Below are positions 53,561-62,614 of a stretch of DNA of 64,000 nucleotides, piece by piece (the stretch's first letter is position 1; each line of letters opens with the position of its first letter). A model generated the notes under the pieces. It ran no database searches. It had not been told where the DNA came from and saw only the letters and a list, made by a program, of their open reading frames with translations. The DNA is from Oceanirhabdus sp942490885 (lineage in GTDB: Bacteria; Bacillota; Clostridia; Clostridiales; Clostridiaceae). The stretch spans positions 4,402,001 through 4,466,000 of the forward strand of contig CALNYT010000002.1 in the NCBI GenBank assembly GCA_942490885.1, in the 5' to 3' direction. The position numbers were made by a program, and so were the translations under genes.

Positions 53561-53738
53561 GAATAAAGAACAAAGAATAAATGATGATACCTTTCAGCAA
53601 AGCTGAAAACTTTAAAATTATTAAAGCTCAAGAGAATAACTACTATTGATTAGAAATAAGAAAGCTTTTATATATTTTTTCTGACAATAGGAAGAAAAAT
53701 AACCTGATTTATTCTTTATTCTCTGTTCTTTATTCTTT
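53558..53738. repeat. Inverted-repeat element with AAAGAATAAAGAACA ends
   Basis: About 181 bp whose ends read AAAGAATAAAGAACAAAG and its near-complement (GTTCTTTATTCTTT) with a small internal hairpin TTTCAGC/GCTGAAA. MITE-like, non-coding, also between the ileS T-box and the gene. Confidence 0.5.
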
Positions 53739-53865
53739 AATTAAATAAGCATGTATAGTTAAAATCACATTTAATCTATTTGAATAAATAACTAATAACT
53801 TTAAATCTCTATATACTGATTATTTCCATAATGCCTTTATAAAATCATAAGACTCTTATAAAAAT

Positions 53866-54095
53866 TAAAAAACTTCGCCCTTAATTAAGGACGAAGTTAA
53901 ATTCGCTATACCACCTATAATGGGATTTCAAGTACTATCATACTCTATTCTTTAACGCAGAAACACGTAGCAGCTTACTAATATTCAGCCCTAAGCTCAT
54001 AGGTGATTTTCACTAAAAGTCTAAGTTATGGGTTTCCACCATCCCCACTCTCTGATAACTGCACCAATAGTTACTCTTCCTAATCTTTGCTTTTA
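53866..54095 (-). promoter_or_regulatory. T-box leader of ileS
   Basis: On the minus strand: Stem I (AAAGATTAGGAAGAGTAAC, then CAGAGAGTGGGGATGGTGG with the conserved AG bulge), the specifier loop GTGAAAATCACC with an ATC isoleucine codon at 54005-54007, and the T-box sequence GGTGGTATAGCGA at 53903-53915. The competing terminator AACTTCGTCC.../...GGGCGAAGTT with T-run lies at 53866-53898. Uncharged tRNA-Ile would favour read-through. Confidence 0.88.
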
Positions 54096-54207
54096 TCATT
54101 TCAATCATATATATTCATATACTTTATTTTAATACATTATATTATACAGTTCATATATTGTCAATCAATTAAAGATAAATATAAATTTTATTTATCTTTA
54201 TCTTTAG

Positions 54208-54292
54208 ATTGTTGAAAAAGTCCAAAGTTAAGGAACAAGCTGAACGAGCAGCACAGAGAAGTTTAGTGCCGCGGTAATTTGGTTTTTCTCAA
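54208..54292. repeat. Probable interspersed intergenic repeat
   Basis: An 85-bp stretch bounded by TTGAAAAAGTCC and TTTTTCTCAA with a less AT-rich core containing CCGCGG. The core reads like an intergenic element I recall from other Clostridium genomes. No coding potential. Only one copy is in the window, so repeat status is not proved here. Confidence 0.3.
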
Positions 54293-54307
54293 TTATCTGA
54301 ACAAATT

Positions 54308-57055
54308 TTAGTCTGTTACATCATAGTTAGTAACTCCTAATTTTTTGAATATGCCTACGGCAACTGCTTTAGCATACTTCTTCTGTTCATCAATTGACTT
54401 AAACCTTGCTTCCTCATCTTTATTTGATATAAATCCTAGTTCCACAAGAACCGCTGGTGCATCAGAATACTTAATAACATAAAATCCTTTTTCTTTTACC
54501 CCTCTGCTAAATGCTCCAGTATATTTTATTAGCTCATTTTGTATGTAACTAGCTAATATATTCCCTTCACTGCTTCCATAGAATGAATATGTTTCAATAC
54601 CGTGTGCTGTTTCATTATAGGTAGAGTTTAGATGTACACTCACAAATAGATCTGGTTTAAAATTATTAGCTATTTGTGTTCTCTCTTTGAGATCCTGTGA
54701 TACATTTGATGGCCATGATACCTTATCAGATGTACGAGTATATTCAACATCTACACCATTTCTAACAAGATAGTTTCCAATCATTAATGAAACACTCAAT
54801 GCAGTATCCTTTTCTCTCATTTTTGTATACCCAATTGTTCCTGAATCATATCCACCATGTCCCGGATCAAGGACAACCTTGTAACCAGTTTTTTGAGCCT
54901 TACCAATTATCAAAGTTAAAACAACTCTATCGTCTCTATCAACCAGTGTTCCTTCGTATTTAAATACACCTGGTTTTGATGTGTTCACAGTATTATTGTC
55001 CCATTTCACTTTAATAGCTTGTTCTCCATTACCATTTAAAATTACATCTACTTTATCAGGTAATGTGAAGTTCTGCCCTTGCTGTATTCTCTTTGTGATT
55101 TCTTTTACATGCTTTTCATCCTTTACATCTACCTTAGTTCCATCAAAATACTCCGTTACAGCATCAGCTATACCTAGAGCTATTCTATTTTTATATTCTG
55201 TTTCCTTTAATTTCTTCTCTTCTTCTTTATTTGATACAAAACCAACTGCTACCCATACTGCTGGTGCCTTTGATAATCTCAATGTGTTGAATGTTGTATT
55301 ACCTTTTACCCCTCTATATGTTGCACCTGTCTTCTGTATAATATTATCCTGCACAAGTTTAGCAGCTTTCTGACCTGAAGTATTCCCATCACGATAATAT
55401 GTCTCTACTCCACTAGCTTCCGTATTAATTACACTATTAGCTCCTATATTTATCATAAGTTCTGATTTTGATTCATCAGATATCTTTACACGTTCTGTTA
55501 TCTCATTGCTTGCATTCCATGTTACAAAATCGCTATCTCTAGTGTATACAATATCAAACCCTCTAGCTTTAAGTATTTCTCCAGCTTTAAGTGCTATTTG
55601 AAGATTTAAATCCTTCTCAACCACACCATTTTCGCTGATTACTCCACTATCAAATCCACCTCTGGATGCATTCAATGTAACAACATGTTTTTCTTTATTT
55701 ACATCATTTTCATTACCAGTATCTTTATCCTTATCTTTATTTTTATCATTTATATCTTTATTTTCATCATTTGTATCTTTATTGTCACCTATATTATTGT
55801 CTGTGTCTTTATCTTCCTCACCAGAATCAACTGGTTTCCCTGTCACTATTAGCTTGTATTCTATAATTACTTCAGTACCATTATTATCAATTGTACCATA
55901 TGAATAATATTCTCCTGACTTGTTAACATTATAACTTATCCTTTTCCAATTTACCTTTATAATTTTTTGACTATCACTATTTTTATAGTCAATCTTAAGA
56001 GTCTCTGGTAATTGAAAATCTTCTCCAGTTTTTATTTCTTTCGACATAGATTTTATAATTGGTTTTTCTACAGATTTTACAGGATTTGAGTTCTTAACCT
56101 TTGACAATATTATTTCACTTATTCCCTGGGCAATATTGTCTTTATAGCTACTCTTTTTAAGATTTTCAGCATCAGTTGCATTTGTTAAAAACCCAGATTC
56201 CACTATAATTCCCGTCATTTCCAGTTCTTCAAAAAGTTCAAAATTAGACTTAATCTTTATTCCTCTGTCATTTGCTCCTGTTTTTTTTATAATGCTCTTT
56301 TGAATTTCTTGTGCAAACTGCTCATCCTTTTCTTTTCCCTCAAGATAATATGTTTCTATACCTTTTGACGTCTGAGTTTCAGATAAGTTACAATAAATAC
56401 TCACCATGTAATCAGCCTTAGCTTTATTAGCAATAGCAGCTCTCTTTTTCATATCCTCTTCTCTTGACCAAGATACATTATCTCCTTCACGAGTATAAAT
56501 AACATTTGTCCCCTGAGATTTCAATTTCTGCCCAACCCTTTTAGCTATATCTAAATTTAGGTCCTTTCCAAGAATTCCGTATCCTTCAACATATGTAGCA
56601 AAGGTCTGTGCTGGATCCAGAACAACAGTTAAAGCAGAAGTCTTTACTCCTCCTTTAGTTGAAAATTCAACTTTATACTCAGTTCCAAACACATCTCCAT
56701 CACTTGCTTTTAAATCTCGGTCTACGAATATGTAATAATAACTTCCTGGTTTATAATCTTTCTTTGGTTTAATAACAATAGTTGTATTACTCTTACTATA
56801 CGATCTATTTGTATCTATATAATTAAAGTTTGAATCGTAAACTCTTACTTTATTGATATTTTCTATAGTAGGTTTTAAACTTTTACTAAATTTTATTTCC
56901 CACACTTTATCTAGTTCAACATTTTCAAATGTTTTTAAAAAGGACAATGCCTCTGCTCTTCTAGTTATATCAATCGTCCCAAATTGGAAACTTGTAATAA
57001 TCAAAACAAAAGTTAAAATCATACAAATCCTATTTAATAATTTGTTTTTTTTCAT
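54308..57055 (-). CDS. Secreted N-acetylmuramoyl-L-alanine amidase with three Amidase_3 modules
   Basis: A 915-residue cell wall hydrolase. In order: signal peptide (1-35), Ig-like SbsA-type domain (about 36-130), Amidase_3 module 1 (about 135-320), Ig-like domain, D/N/K-rich linker (about 415-450), Amidase_3 module 2 (about 455-640), Ig-like domain, Amidase_3 module 3 (about 715-910). Only module 3 keeps all zinc and catalytic residues: His733 in DPGHGGYDSG, Glu748 in REKD, His808 in SVHLN, Glu872 in VELGF. Module 1 reads DPAQTF and SIYCN; module 2 reads NASRGG, NIGAN and VAVGF. Modules 1 and 2 are therefore probably inactive and may serve binding. It would cut the amide between muramic acid and the stem peptide. 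Confidence 0.9.
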   Translation of the reverse strand: MKKNKLLNRICMILTFVLIITSFQFGTIDITRRAEALSFLKTFENVELDKVWEIKFSKSLKPTIENINKVRVYDSNFNYIDTNRSYSKSNTTIVIKPKKDYKPGSYYYIFVDRDLKASDGDVFGTEYKVEFSTKGGVKTSALTVVLDPAQTFATYVEGYGILGKDLNLDIAKRVGQKLKSQGTNVIYTREGDNVSWSREEDMKKRAAIANKAKADYMVSIYCNLSETQTSKGIETYYLEGKEKDEQFAQEIQKSIIKKTGANDRGIKIKSNFELFEELEMTGIIVESGFLTNATDAENLKKSSYKDNIAQGISEIILSKVKNSNPVKSVEKPIIKSMSKEIKTGEDFQLPETLKIDYKNSDSQKIIKVNWKRISYNVNKSGEYYSYGTIDNNGTEVIIEYKLIVTGKPVDSGEEDKDTDNNIGDNKDTNDENKDINDKNKDKDKDTGNENDVNKEKHVVTLNASRGGFDSGVISENGVVEKDLNLQIALKAGEILKARGFDIVYTRDSDFVTWNASNEITERVKISDESKSELMINIGANSVINTEASGVETYYRDGNTSGQKAAKLVQDNIIQKTGATYRGVKGNTTFNTLRLSKAPAVWVAVGFVSNKEEEKKLKETEYKNRIALGIADAVTEYFDGTKVDVKDEKHVKEITKRIQQGQNFTLPDKVDVILNGNGEQAIKVKWDNNTVNTSKPGVFKYEGTLVDRDDRVVLTLIIGKAQKTGYKVVLDPGHGGYDSGTIGYTKMREKDTALSVSLMIGNYLVRNGVDVEYTRTSDKVSWPSNVSQDLKERTQIANNFKPDLFVSVHLNSTYNETAHGIETYSFYGSSEGNILASYIQNELIKYTGAFSRGVKEKGFYVIKYSDAPAVLVELGFISNKDEEARFKSIDEQKKYAKAVAVGIFKKLGVTNYDVTD

Positions 57056-57224
57056 TTTTTCCTTAACACCCCCATATATTTATTGTTTTATGTAAAAAAT
57101 ATAAAATAACGAGGTTATAAGCAATTTTTCACCATAATTTTACCTCTAATTAATATTATACCTTCAAGGCATAATAAATTCCATAGTAAAAAGATATTTA
57201 AATGTAAATTTATAGGAGGATTTT

Positions 57225-57872
57225 ATGAATATTTTTTATATTGGTCATTCAACTTATTATATAGATACTGGTGAATTCACAATTATTACTGACCCTGGTG
57301 AATTCATAATGAAAAGATTAGAAAAAAAAGAATTGTTAAATAGATTAACCCATGTAACTATTAGTCATTCTCATTTTGATCATTGTTTTATTAATAATTT
57401 TTTTGGAAATGTAACTATTGTAAACAACTGTGATGTATATGAAAGTAAATATTTAAGAATAATGGGCTTGAGAAGCTATCATGATAACTATAACGGATAT
57501 AAAAGAGGAGAAAATATAATATATTTAATCAAAGCAGGGAACCTAAACTTATGTCATTTAGGTGATATCGGACACTCATTAGATGATAATTTTATTGATA
57601 AACTTGGAAGTATCGATATTCTTTTCATTCCTGTTGGTGGTAATATAACTATTAACGGTAAAGTTGCATCTGATCTAGTTCATAAACTTTCCCCAAAAAT
57701 AGTATTGCCTATGCATTATAGAACTCCTAGTTTCCCATTACCTATTGAAGGTCTTGAAAAATTTTTGTATGAAGTAAATTTACCTATAATACATAAAAAA
57801 TCATTAGAGATATCCTCTAATGATTTTAAAAACGAAAAAACAAAAGTTATTCTTTTAAATGAAATGTTCTGA
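57225..57872 (+). CDS. Metallo-beta-lactamase-fold hydrolase, UlaG-like
   Basis: A 215-residue metal-dependent hydrolase of the MBL-fold family (UlaG/YtkL-type). Metal ligands are visible: SHSHFDH (HxHxDH) near residue 46, CHLGDIGH (Asp) in the middle and MHYRTPSFP (His) near the end. The short N-terminal YIGHSTYYIDTGEF and TDPGEF are typical. The substrate is unknown; relatives act on lactones or phosphodiesters. AGGAGG lies 6 bases before the ATG. Single gene. Confidence 0.85.
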   Translation: MNIFYIGHSTYYIDTGEFTIITDPGEFIMKRLEKKELLNRLTHVTISHSHFDHCFINNFFGNVTIVNNCDVYESKYLRIMGLRSYHDNYNGYKRGENIIYLIKAGNLNLCHLGDIGHSLDDNFIDKLGSIDILFIPVGGNITINGKVASDLVHKLSPKIVLPMHYRTPSFPLPIEGLEKFLYEVNLPIIHKKSLEISSNDFKNEKTKVILLNEMF

Positions 57873-57876
57873 ATTA

Positions 57877-58023
57877 CTATTTACCACAAATTCTACAAAC
57901 ATTGATATTCTTTTCATCTTTTGTTGCAGTCCAAAGGAGCTTGACTCCTGTTCTAGAGCACATAGGACAAGTTCCTCTCCACCCTGGTTTCTTTATATTT
58001 TTACCTCTTTTTGCTTTTGCCAT
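57877..58023 (-). CDS. Small zinc-ribbon protein, 48 aa
   Basis: A 48-residue basic protein starting MAKAKRGKNIKKPGWRG, with two Cys pairs (CPMC ... CRIC) that should form a zinc ribbon and the ending NVCRICGK. GGGGGA lies 5 bases before the ATG at 58021-58023. Size, basic N-terminus and paired Cys resemble small ribosomal or RNA-associated zinc proteins, but it is not L32, L33 or L36 by sequence. It converges with the hydrolase gene 4 bases away. Confidence 0.65.
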   Translation of the reverse strand: MAKAKRGKNIKKPGWRGTCPMCSRTGVKLLWTATKDEKNINVCRICGK

Positions 58024-58128
58024 TTTTATCCCCCTTTGTCATATTTTATTTAAGTACATGCTTTCATTATAGAACTTTCATAATTTTCTGTCAAATAAAA
58101 ACACGCAGAACTCAAACCTTTTAAGAGA

Positions 58129-58203
58129 AGTTGAGAGTTGGACTATTGTCCAAGGAACAATAATATTAAAATTTCACATCTTGAAATATCAATCGTTCTC
58201 AAC
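58129..58203. repeat. MITE-like element, family 2, short copy
   Basis: A 75-bp element starting AGTTGAGAGTTG and ending CAATCGTTCTCAAC. Its right end is the inverted counterpart of the left end of the 49404-49640 element, and its interior (TTGTCCAAGGAACAATAA) matches that element's TTGTCCCAAAGAACAATAA. Internally shortened copy of the same family. Confidence 0.55.
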
Positions 58204-58238
58204 GCTCCACTATTTTTTCTCCATTTCCCATTATCAAT

Positions 58239-58267
58239 TAAAAAAAGACCCTTAAAGGTCTTTTTAA
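58239..58267. terminator. Bidirectional terminator
   Basis: AAAAAGACC and GGTCTTTTT form a perfect 9-bp stem with a 6-base loop, A-run before and T-run after, about 65 bases downstream of the minus-strand gene ending at 58332. Confidence 0.75.
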
Positions 58268-58331
58268 TAAAGTATATTAATTAAAAAATAAATAATTGCG
58301 TTTTAATTTATTAGAGTATTTTTTACTCCCC

Positions 58332-58691
58332 TTATGTCATAAGTATTATCTTGGTAGGTTTAATTATGTTGGAGTCCGTTTCATTATGTTCAACTATTAT
58401 TTCAACTAGGTCGTCTTCCTTCAAACATTTAGATGTTATAATCTCATTAGTGAATTTTCTAATTATCCTTGTGCTGTTATCTAATCTAATAAGCGCCTTA
58501 TCTCTCACTGTGTCATCATACTTAATCCCAACTACACTTATTTCAGATATACGATTCTCGTCCAAGAAAATCTTGTCAACACGCCCCCTTACTAGAACCT
58601 TTTCCTCTCTATTTCTTTCAAAATATCCAGCTAAAGCAGCTCCAGCAAAAAGTAATCCAGTAGAAAAAAGCACTTTATGCCTCATTTTCAT
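58332..58691 (-). CDS. Hypothetical membrane-anchored protein, 119 aa
   Basis: A 119-residue protein with an N-terminal hydrophobic segment (VLFSTGLLFAGAALAGYF) and a C-terminal extracytoplasmic beta-rich domain (EEKVLVRGRVDKIFLDE, LVEIIVEHNE). No known family. The start is the ATG at 58691 with AAAGGAGG upstream, six codons inside the longest frame. It has its own terminator and stands alone. Confidence 0.55.
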   Translation of the reverse strand: MKMRHKVLFSTGLLFAGAALAGYFERNREEKVLVRGRVDKIFLDENRISEISVVGIKYDDTVRDKALIRLDNSTRIIRKFTNEIITSKCLKEDDLVEIIVEHNETDSNIIKPTKIILMT

Positions 58692-58804
58692 TCTTGCTCC
58701 TCCTTTCACATTAAATACTACTCTACACTATAATAATATACTCCTTATTTACCATATTCAATGCTTGGTGAGAAAATATAATAATCTGTTAACACTTTAT
58801 AAAT

Positions 58805-59323
58805 TTATATATCTAATTTTATTATACTATTTGAAACAATACTCTTTTGCACATTTATAATTCTCTGGTTTTTTGATCCTCTATATCTCAATGATTCATC
58901 TTTAAATTCTCTTATAAATTTTCCATCAACAAGAACATCTATACTTTTCAGAAGTTCTCTCCATTCGCTTTTATCAGAGTTAATCAACTCTTCATATCTA
59001 TATCCTGTATAACACCATATATTCATATTACTATTATTTTTTATTTTTCTTGCTAACTTGTATAATGCATCTGAATTCTCAAAAGGTTCTCCCCCTGAAA
59101 ATGTAATTCCATTAATCAAGGGATAATTTTTCATAATACGCTCATATACATTATCAAGCTCTACTGTTTCTCCATACTCTCTATTCTGCATAGCTCTATT
59201 ATGACAGCCTTCACAGTTATGACTACAACCTGATACGAATAACACGCTTCTTATACCCTCACCATTTACTAATGAATTTTCTAAAAAACCTGCTACATTA
59301 ATTTTTTCTTTTAAGCACCCCAT
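58805..59323 (-). CDS. nrdG: Anaerobic ribonucleotide reductase activating protein
   Basis: A 172-residue radical SAM enzyme that installs the glycyl radical on NrdD. It has the CxxxCxxC cluster motif GCSHNCEGCHN near residue 31 and the GGE-type SAM motif TFSGGEPFENSDALYKL. Length is normal. It lies 46 bases downstream of nrdD on the same strand, so the pair is an operon. AGAGG precedes its ATG. Confidence 0.93.
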   Translation of the reverse strand: MGCLKEKINVAGFLENSLVNGEGIRSVLFVSGCSHNCEGCHNRAMQNREYGETVELDNVYERIMKNYPLINGITFSGGEPFENSDALYKLARKIKNNSNMNIWCYTGYRYEELINSDKSEWRELLKSIDVLVDGKFIREFKDESLRYRGSKNQRIINVQKSIVSNSIIKLDI

Positions 59324-59369
59324 AATTAAACCTCTCTTAACTTCTCTATACTAATTAATTCTTAATCTT

Positions 59370-61217
59370 TTAATAGCTGTTTATATGTCTTTCTGTATGA
59401 GATACTCTATCAGCTCTCTCCGCGCTCTTACCTTCTCCAAATCTCTCATCTAAGCTAAGATATCCTGTAACTCTAGATATTCCTTGTATTCTTTTGCTTC
59501 CGCATTTAGGACATGCGATAGCATTATCTTGAATGCTAGTTCCACATTCTTTACAGTATCTTATATGAAAATTGATACCCATATAATTTATGTTAGTATT
59601 TTTGTATGAGTAATTAATTATATTCATTACGTCATCAGCACTTGGTGTACCATCAAGCTCAATATATGTTATATGTCCCGCATTACATATCTTATGATAA
59701 GGAGCTTCAATATCAACCTTTTCTTTAATTGATACCTTAGCTGAAACAGGTACATGATAACTATTAGTGTAATAGTCTTTATCTGTTACCCCTTCAATAA
59801 TTCCAAAGTCCTCTTTATCCTGTTTTATAAATCTACCTGATAACCCTTCTGCTGGTGTTGCATAGCATGACCAGTTAAGTCTATCTGTATTTTTAAACTC
59901 ATCACATGTATTTCTAATATGATTTAATATTTCTAATCCTAACTTTCTTGATTCTTCACATTCTCCATGATGCTTTCCTGTTAATGCTTTTAATGTTTCA
60001 GCAAGACCAATGAACCCAATTGCAAATGTTCCCTGTTTAAGTATTGGTTCAATATTATCCTCCTTACTAAGTCCATCTGCCCCTCTAAGGAGACCTTCCC
60101 CTGCCACGAATGGTAGATCCTTAACCTTTAAATCCTTTAAAACAGAATACCTATGTAAAAGTGATTCTCTTGCCAATAATAATCTATCATCTAAAAGTTT
60201 ATAAAATCTCTCTATATCACTTCCAGCTTCAATTCCGATTCTTGGTAAGTTTATAGTTACAGGAGCAATATTTCCTCTTCCTTCTGGTCCATCTTCTCCA
60301 TTTATATTTGACATAATATATGTTCTACACCCCATTGTTGAGGCAATTATACCTTCATTATATTTCTCTAAATTAAAATCTGCATCTAAATTCATGAACA
60401 TAGGATTCATTCTCTTTGATGCTACTCTACATGCTAGTTCATAAAGATGATAATATTTATCGTCTCTCTCTCTATTTACCCCTTCTTTAACTCTGAATAT
60501 TATATTAGGGAATATTGGTTGTTCACCTTTACCTAATCCTTTTTCATATTCTTCAAGGAACATTCTACAAACTAATGCCGCATCATCATCTTCTGGTATT
60601 CCTATATTTATTGAACTAAAAGGAACCTGACTTCCAGCCCTTGAATGCATTGTATTAAGATTATATACTACACCTTGCATTGCCTGTCGAACTTCTCTTT
60701 CTAGTTTTTTTTCTGCCTCATTTATTATCATCTCATCACTAATTTCCATCTTTAAATCATTAAACAAAACTTTAATGTCACTAAGTATTTCTTCTCTTGT
60801 AAGCTTAACAAAGTAAGCCATATCATTATCAAAATTAACATGTGATTGGCCCCCGAACATATCATTTTGAGTACTCTGAAGTAAGATACAAGATAATTCT
60901 GCAGCACTTCCGATTCTCTTAGGCGGTTTTATTGTTCCATACCCAGTGTTAAATCCTCTTTTAAGTATTTTCCCAGTTTCTACATTCAAACAATTGATAG
61001 TTAAATTATAACTATCTAAATCATGAAAATATAAATCACCCTTTGAATGTGCCTCTACCAAATTCTCTGGAAGATACGAAAGTATATGCCACTTATTTGC
61101 TTCACTAGCTATTCTCAAAAGTTTAGCACTAAAATTATTACCTACATTTGCATTATCTCTGTCAGTCTCGATTCCTATTAATCTTATCTTCTCCATTATC
61201 TCTAAATTCTTTTCCAT
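59370..61217 (-). CDS. nrdD: Anaerobic (class III) ribonucleoside-triphosphate reductase
   Basis: A 615-residue glycyl-radical enzyme reducing ribonucleoside triphosphates under anaerobiosis. Core motifs include NVGNNFSAKLLRIASEANKW at the N-terminus, AELSCILLQSTQ, STMGCRTYIMSN, the C-terminal zinc site CKECG...CPKCG, and the radical loop RVTGYLS with the radical Gly. The protein begins directly at the core and lacks the roughly 100-residue N-terminal ATP-cone of typical NrdD, so overall activity control by ATP/dATP should be absent or different. The ATG at 61217 is preceded by TTGGAGAAG. Confidence 0.95.
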   Translation of the reverse strand: MEKNLEIMEKIRLIGIETDRDNANVGNNFSAKLLRIASEANKWHILSYLPENLVEAHSKGDLYFHDLDSYNLTINCLNVETGKILKRGFNTGYGTIKPPKRIGSAAELSCILLQSTQNDMFGGQSHVNFDNDMAYFVKLTREEILSDIKVLFNDLKMEISDEMIINEAEKKLEREVRQAMQGVVYNLNTMHSRAGSQVPFSSINIGIPEDDDAALVCRMFLEEYEKGLGKGEQPIFPNIIFRVKEGVNRERDDKYYHLYELACRVASKRMNPMFMNLDADFNLEKYNEGIIASTMGCRTYIMSNINGEDGPEGRGNIAPVTINLPRIGIEAGSDIERFYKLLDDRLLLARESLLHRYSVLKDLKVKDLPFVAGEGLLRGADGLSKEDNIEPILKQGTFAIGFIGLAETLKALTGKHHGECEESRKLGLEILNHIRNTCDEFKNTDRLNWSCYATPAEGLSGRFIKQDKEDFGIIEGVTDKDYYTNSYHVPVSAKVSIKEKVDIEAPYHKICNAGHITYIELDGTPSADDVMNIINYSYKNTNINYMGINFHIRYCKECGTSIQDNAIACPKCGSKRIQGISRVTGYLSLDERFGEGKSAERADRVSHTERHINSY

Positions 61218-61472
61218 GTTCTTCTCCAAAATAACGCCTCTTTCCTGTTAATCACATTTTTTCACTATCGCACAACATATAGCACCTATTATTTTTTTGA
61301 AACACCATATATAGTACTTATGTATTATAAACCCGATTCACCCTATTATCAATTTTCCTTTTTGCTTGTAAAATTTAATATACTATACTAACAGAGAGTT
61401 ATTATAAAATAATCGCATATAATAATTAATTTAGAAATTGACATTATATTTTTTTCATTATATAGAGTTAAT

Positions 61473-61511
61473 AAAAAAATAAAATCGCTGTGAAAAACAG
61501 CGACTTTTTTG
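61473..61511 (-). terminator. Terminator of the coiled-coil protein gene
   Basis: Perfect stem GTCGCTGT/ACAGCGAT (one wobble) with a 5-base loop and T-run on the minus strand, just beyond the stop at 61522. The rest of the 61218-61521 gap shows no other structure. Confidence 0.75.
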
Positions 61512-61521
61512 ACACTTTCTT

Positions 61522-62460
61522 TTATCGTTTTTTCTCTAGGTCATCATATAATTCATCTAAAGTATTTTGTATATTACCATATAAAAAATTTGACATAGCA
61601 TCAAATGCACCTAATAACATATTCCCAAATGGTTTATTTCTAATCCTTCTATTTTTATTTGTCTGATTTCCATAAGATCCATAAAATATTGATATGCTGA
61701 AAAACCGCATATTTTGTTTGTTATTATCATAAAGTTTATCCAGCTGGTTTTCATTATCATATATTGTTAATTCTCTTAGCTGATTGTCATAATATTCTTG
61801 AGTATAAGGCTCATTTTTATTTTCTAAGAATTTATTTTGGTGCATAGCACTAGGTAAATTTTCACTATAATTATCATAAATTTCAGTTGGATAATATGTC
61901 TCTATAGGACTGTTATACCTAACCCCCTCTATCGCTCTTTTTCTAGTTTCCGCTGCTCTAACTAGATTAGCCTTGTATTCATCAATAAAATAAACTAATA
62001 TATTTTCCAGTTTTTCATTCCCATATTTTGATTGTGAAAATGTATTACTAAACTCAATAACCACATTTGATATATCTTTCCGTGTGGCTCCACTAAGTAA
62101 CTTTTCAAATACTCTGTTTACAATGGTATTTATTCCATTTTCAATTCCACCAATCCATTCTCTGAAGCTTTGTTCACATCGATTCATCTCTTCTTTCTTA
62201 TGTTCAATTTCTGCCATAATTTCAAAAGTCATTTTTTGATCAGCCCCTGAAAGCTGTTTTTGAAGATATAACACTTCATTTTTCAGTTTATTCACGTAAA
62301 ATTCCATCTTCTCCTTATTATCTTTCCATGTTTTAAAAAGTTCATTGGGAGTTATTGATAGAATATTCTTAGCATCTATGCGTTTCATTTTATAATTCAT
62401 AGGTACAATTTTATTTTTCCCATTCTGTTTAGCAGGTAAATTACTATGTTTTCTACCCAT
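61522..62460 (-). CDS. Hypothetical coiled-coil protein, 312 aa
   Basis: A 312-residue soluble protein with a basic N-terminus, a long helical/coiled-coil region (about 35-105), a second helical domain (about 105-175), a Tyr/Asn-rich low-complexity segment (about 180-240) and a C-terminal helical tail. No enzyme motif. I do not recognise a family. It has AGGAGG before its ATG and lies divergently from the ABC uptake operon. A structural or sporulation role is possible but not shown. Confidence 0.6.
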   Translation of the reverse strand: MGRKHSNLPAKQNGKNKIVPMNYKMKRIDAKNILSITPNELFKTWKDNKEKMEFYVNKLKNEVLYLQKQLSGADQKMTFEIMAEIEHKKEEMNRCEQSFREWIGGIENGINTIVNRVFEKLLSGATRKDISNVVIEFSNTFSQSKYGNEKLENILVYFIDEYKANLVRAAETRKRAIEGVRYNSPIETYYPTEIYDNYSENLPSAMHQNKFLENKNEPYTQEYYDNQLRELTIYDNENQLDKLYDNNKQNMRFFSISIFYGSYGNQTNKNRRIRNKPFGNMLLGAFDAMSNFLYGNIQNTLDELYDDLEKKR

Positions 62461-62614
62461 ATCCTATTCCTCCAAAAGCATTCCTATATATATATTATTT
62501 TTACTATTGAGAAATGTGAATTTTTAGCAATCATAATTGCTAATATAACTAAAATATTATAATATAAATAGTGTTTATATTATTAATAACTATATAGTAA
62601 TTTAGGAGGTATTT

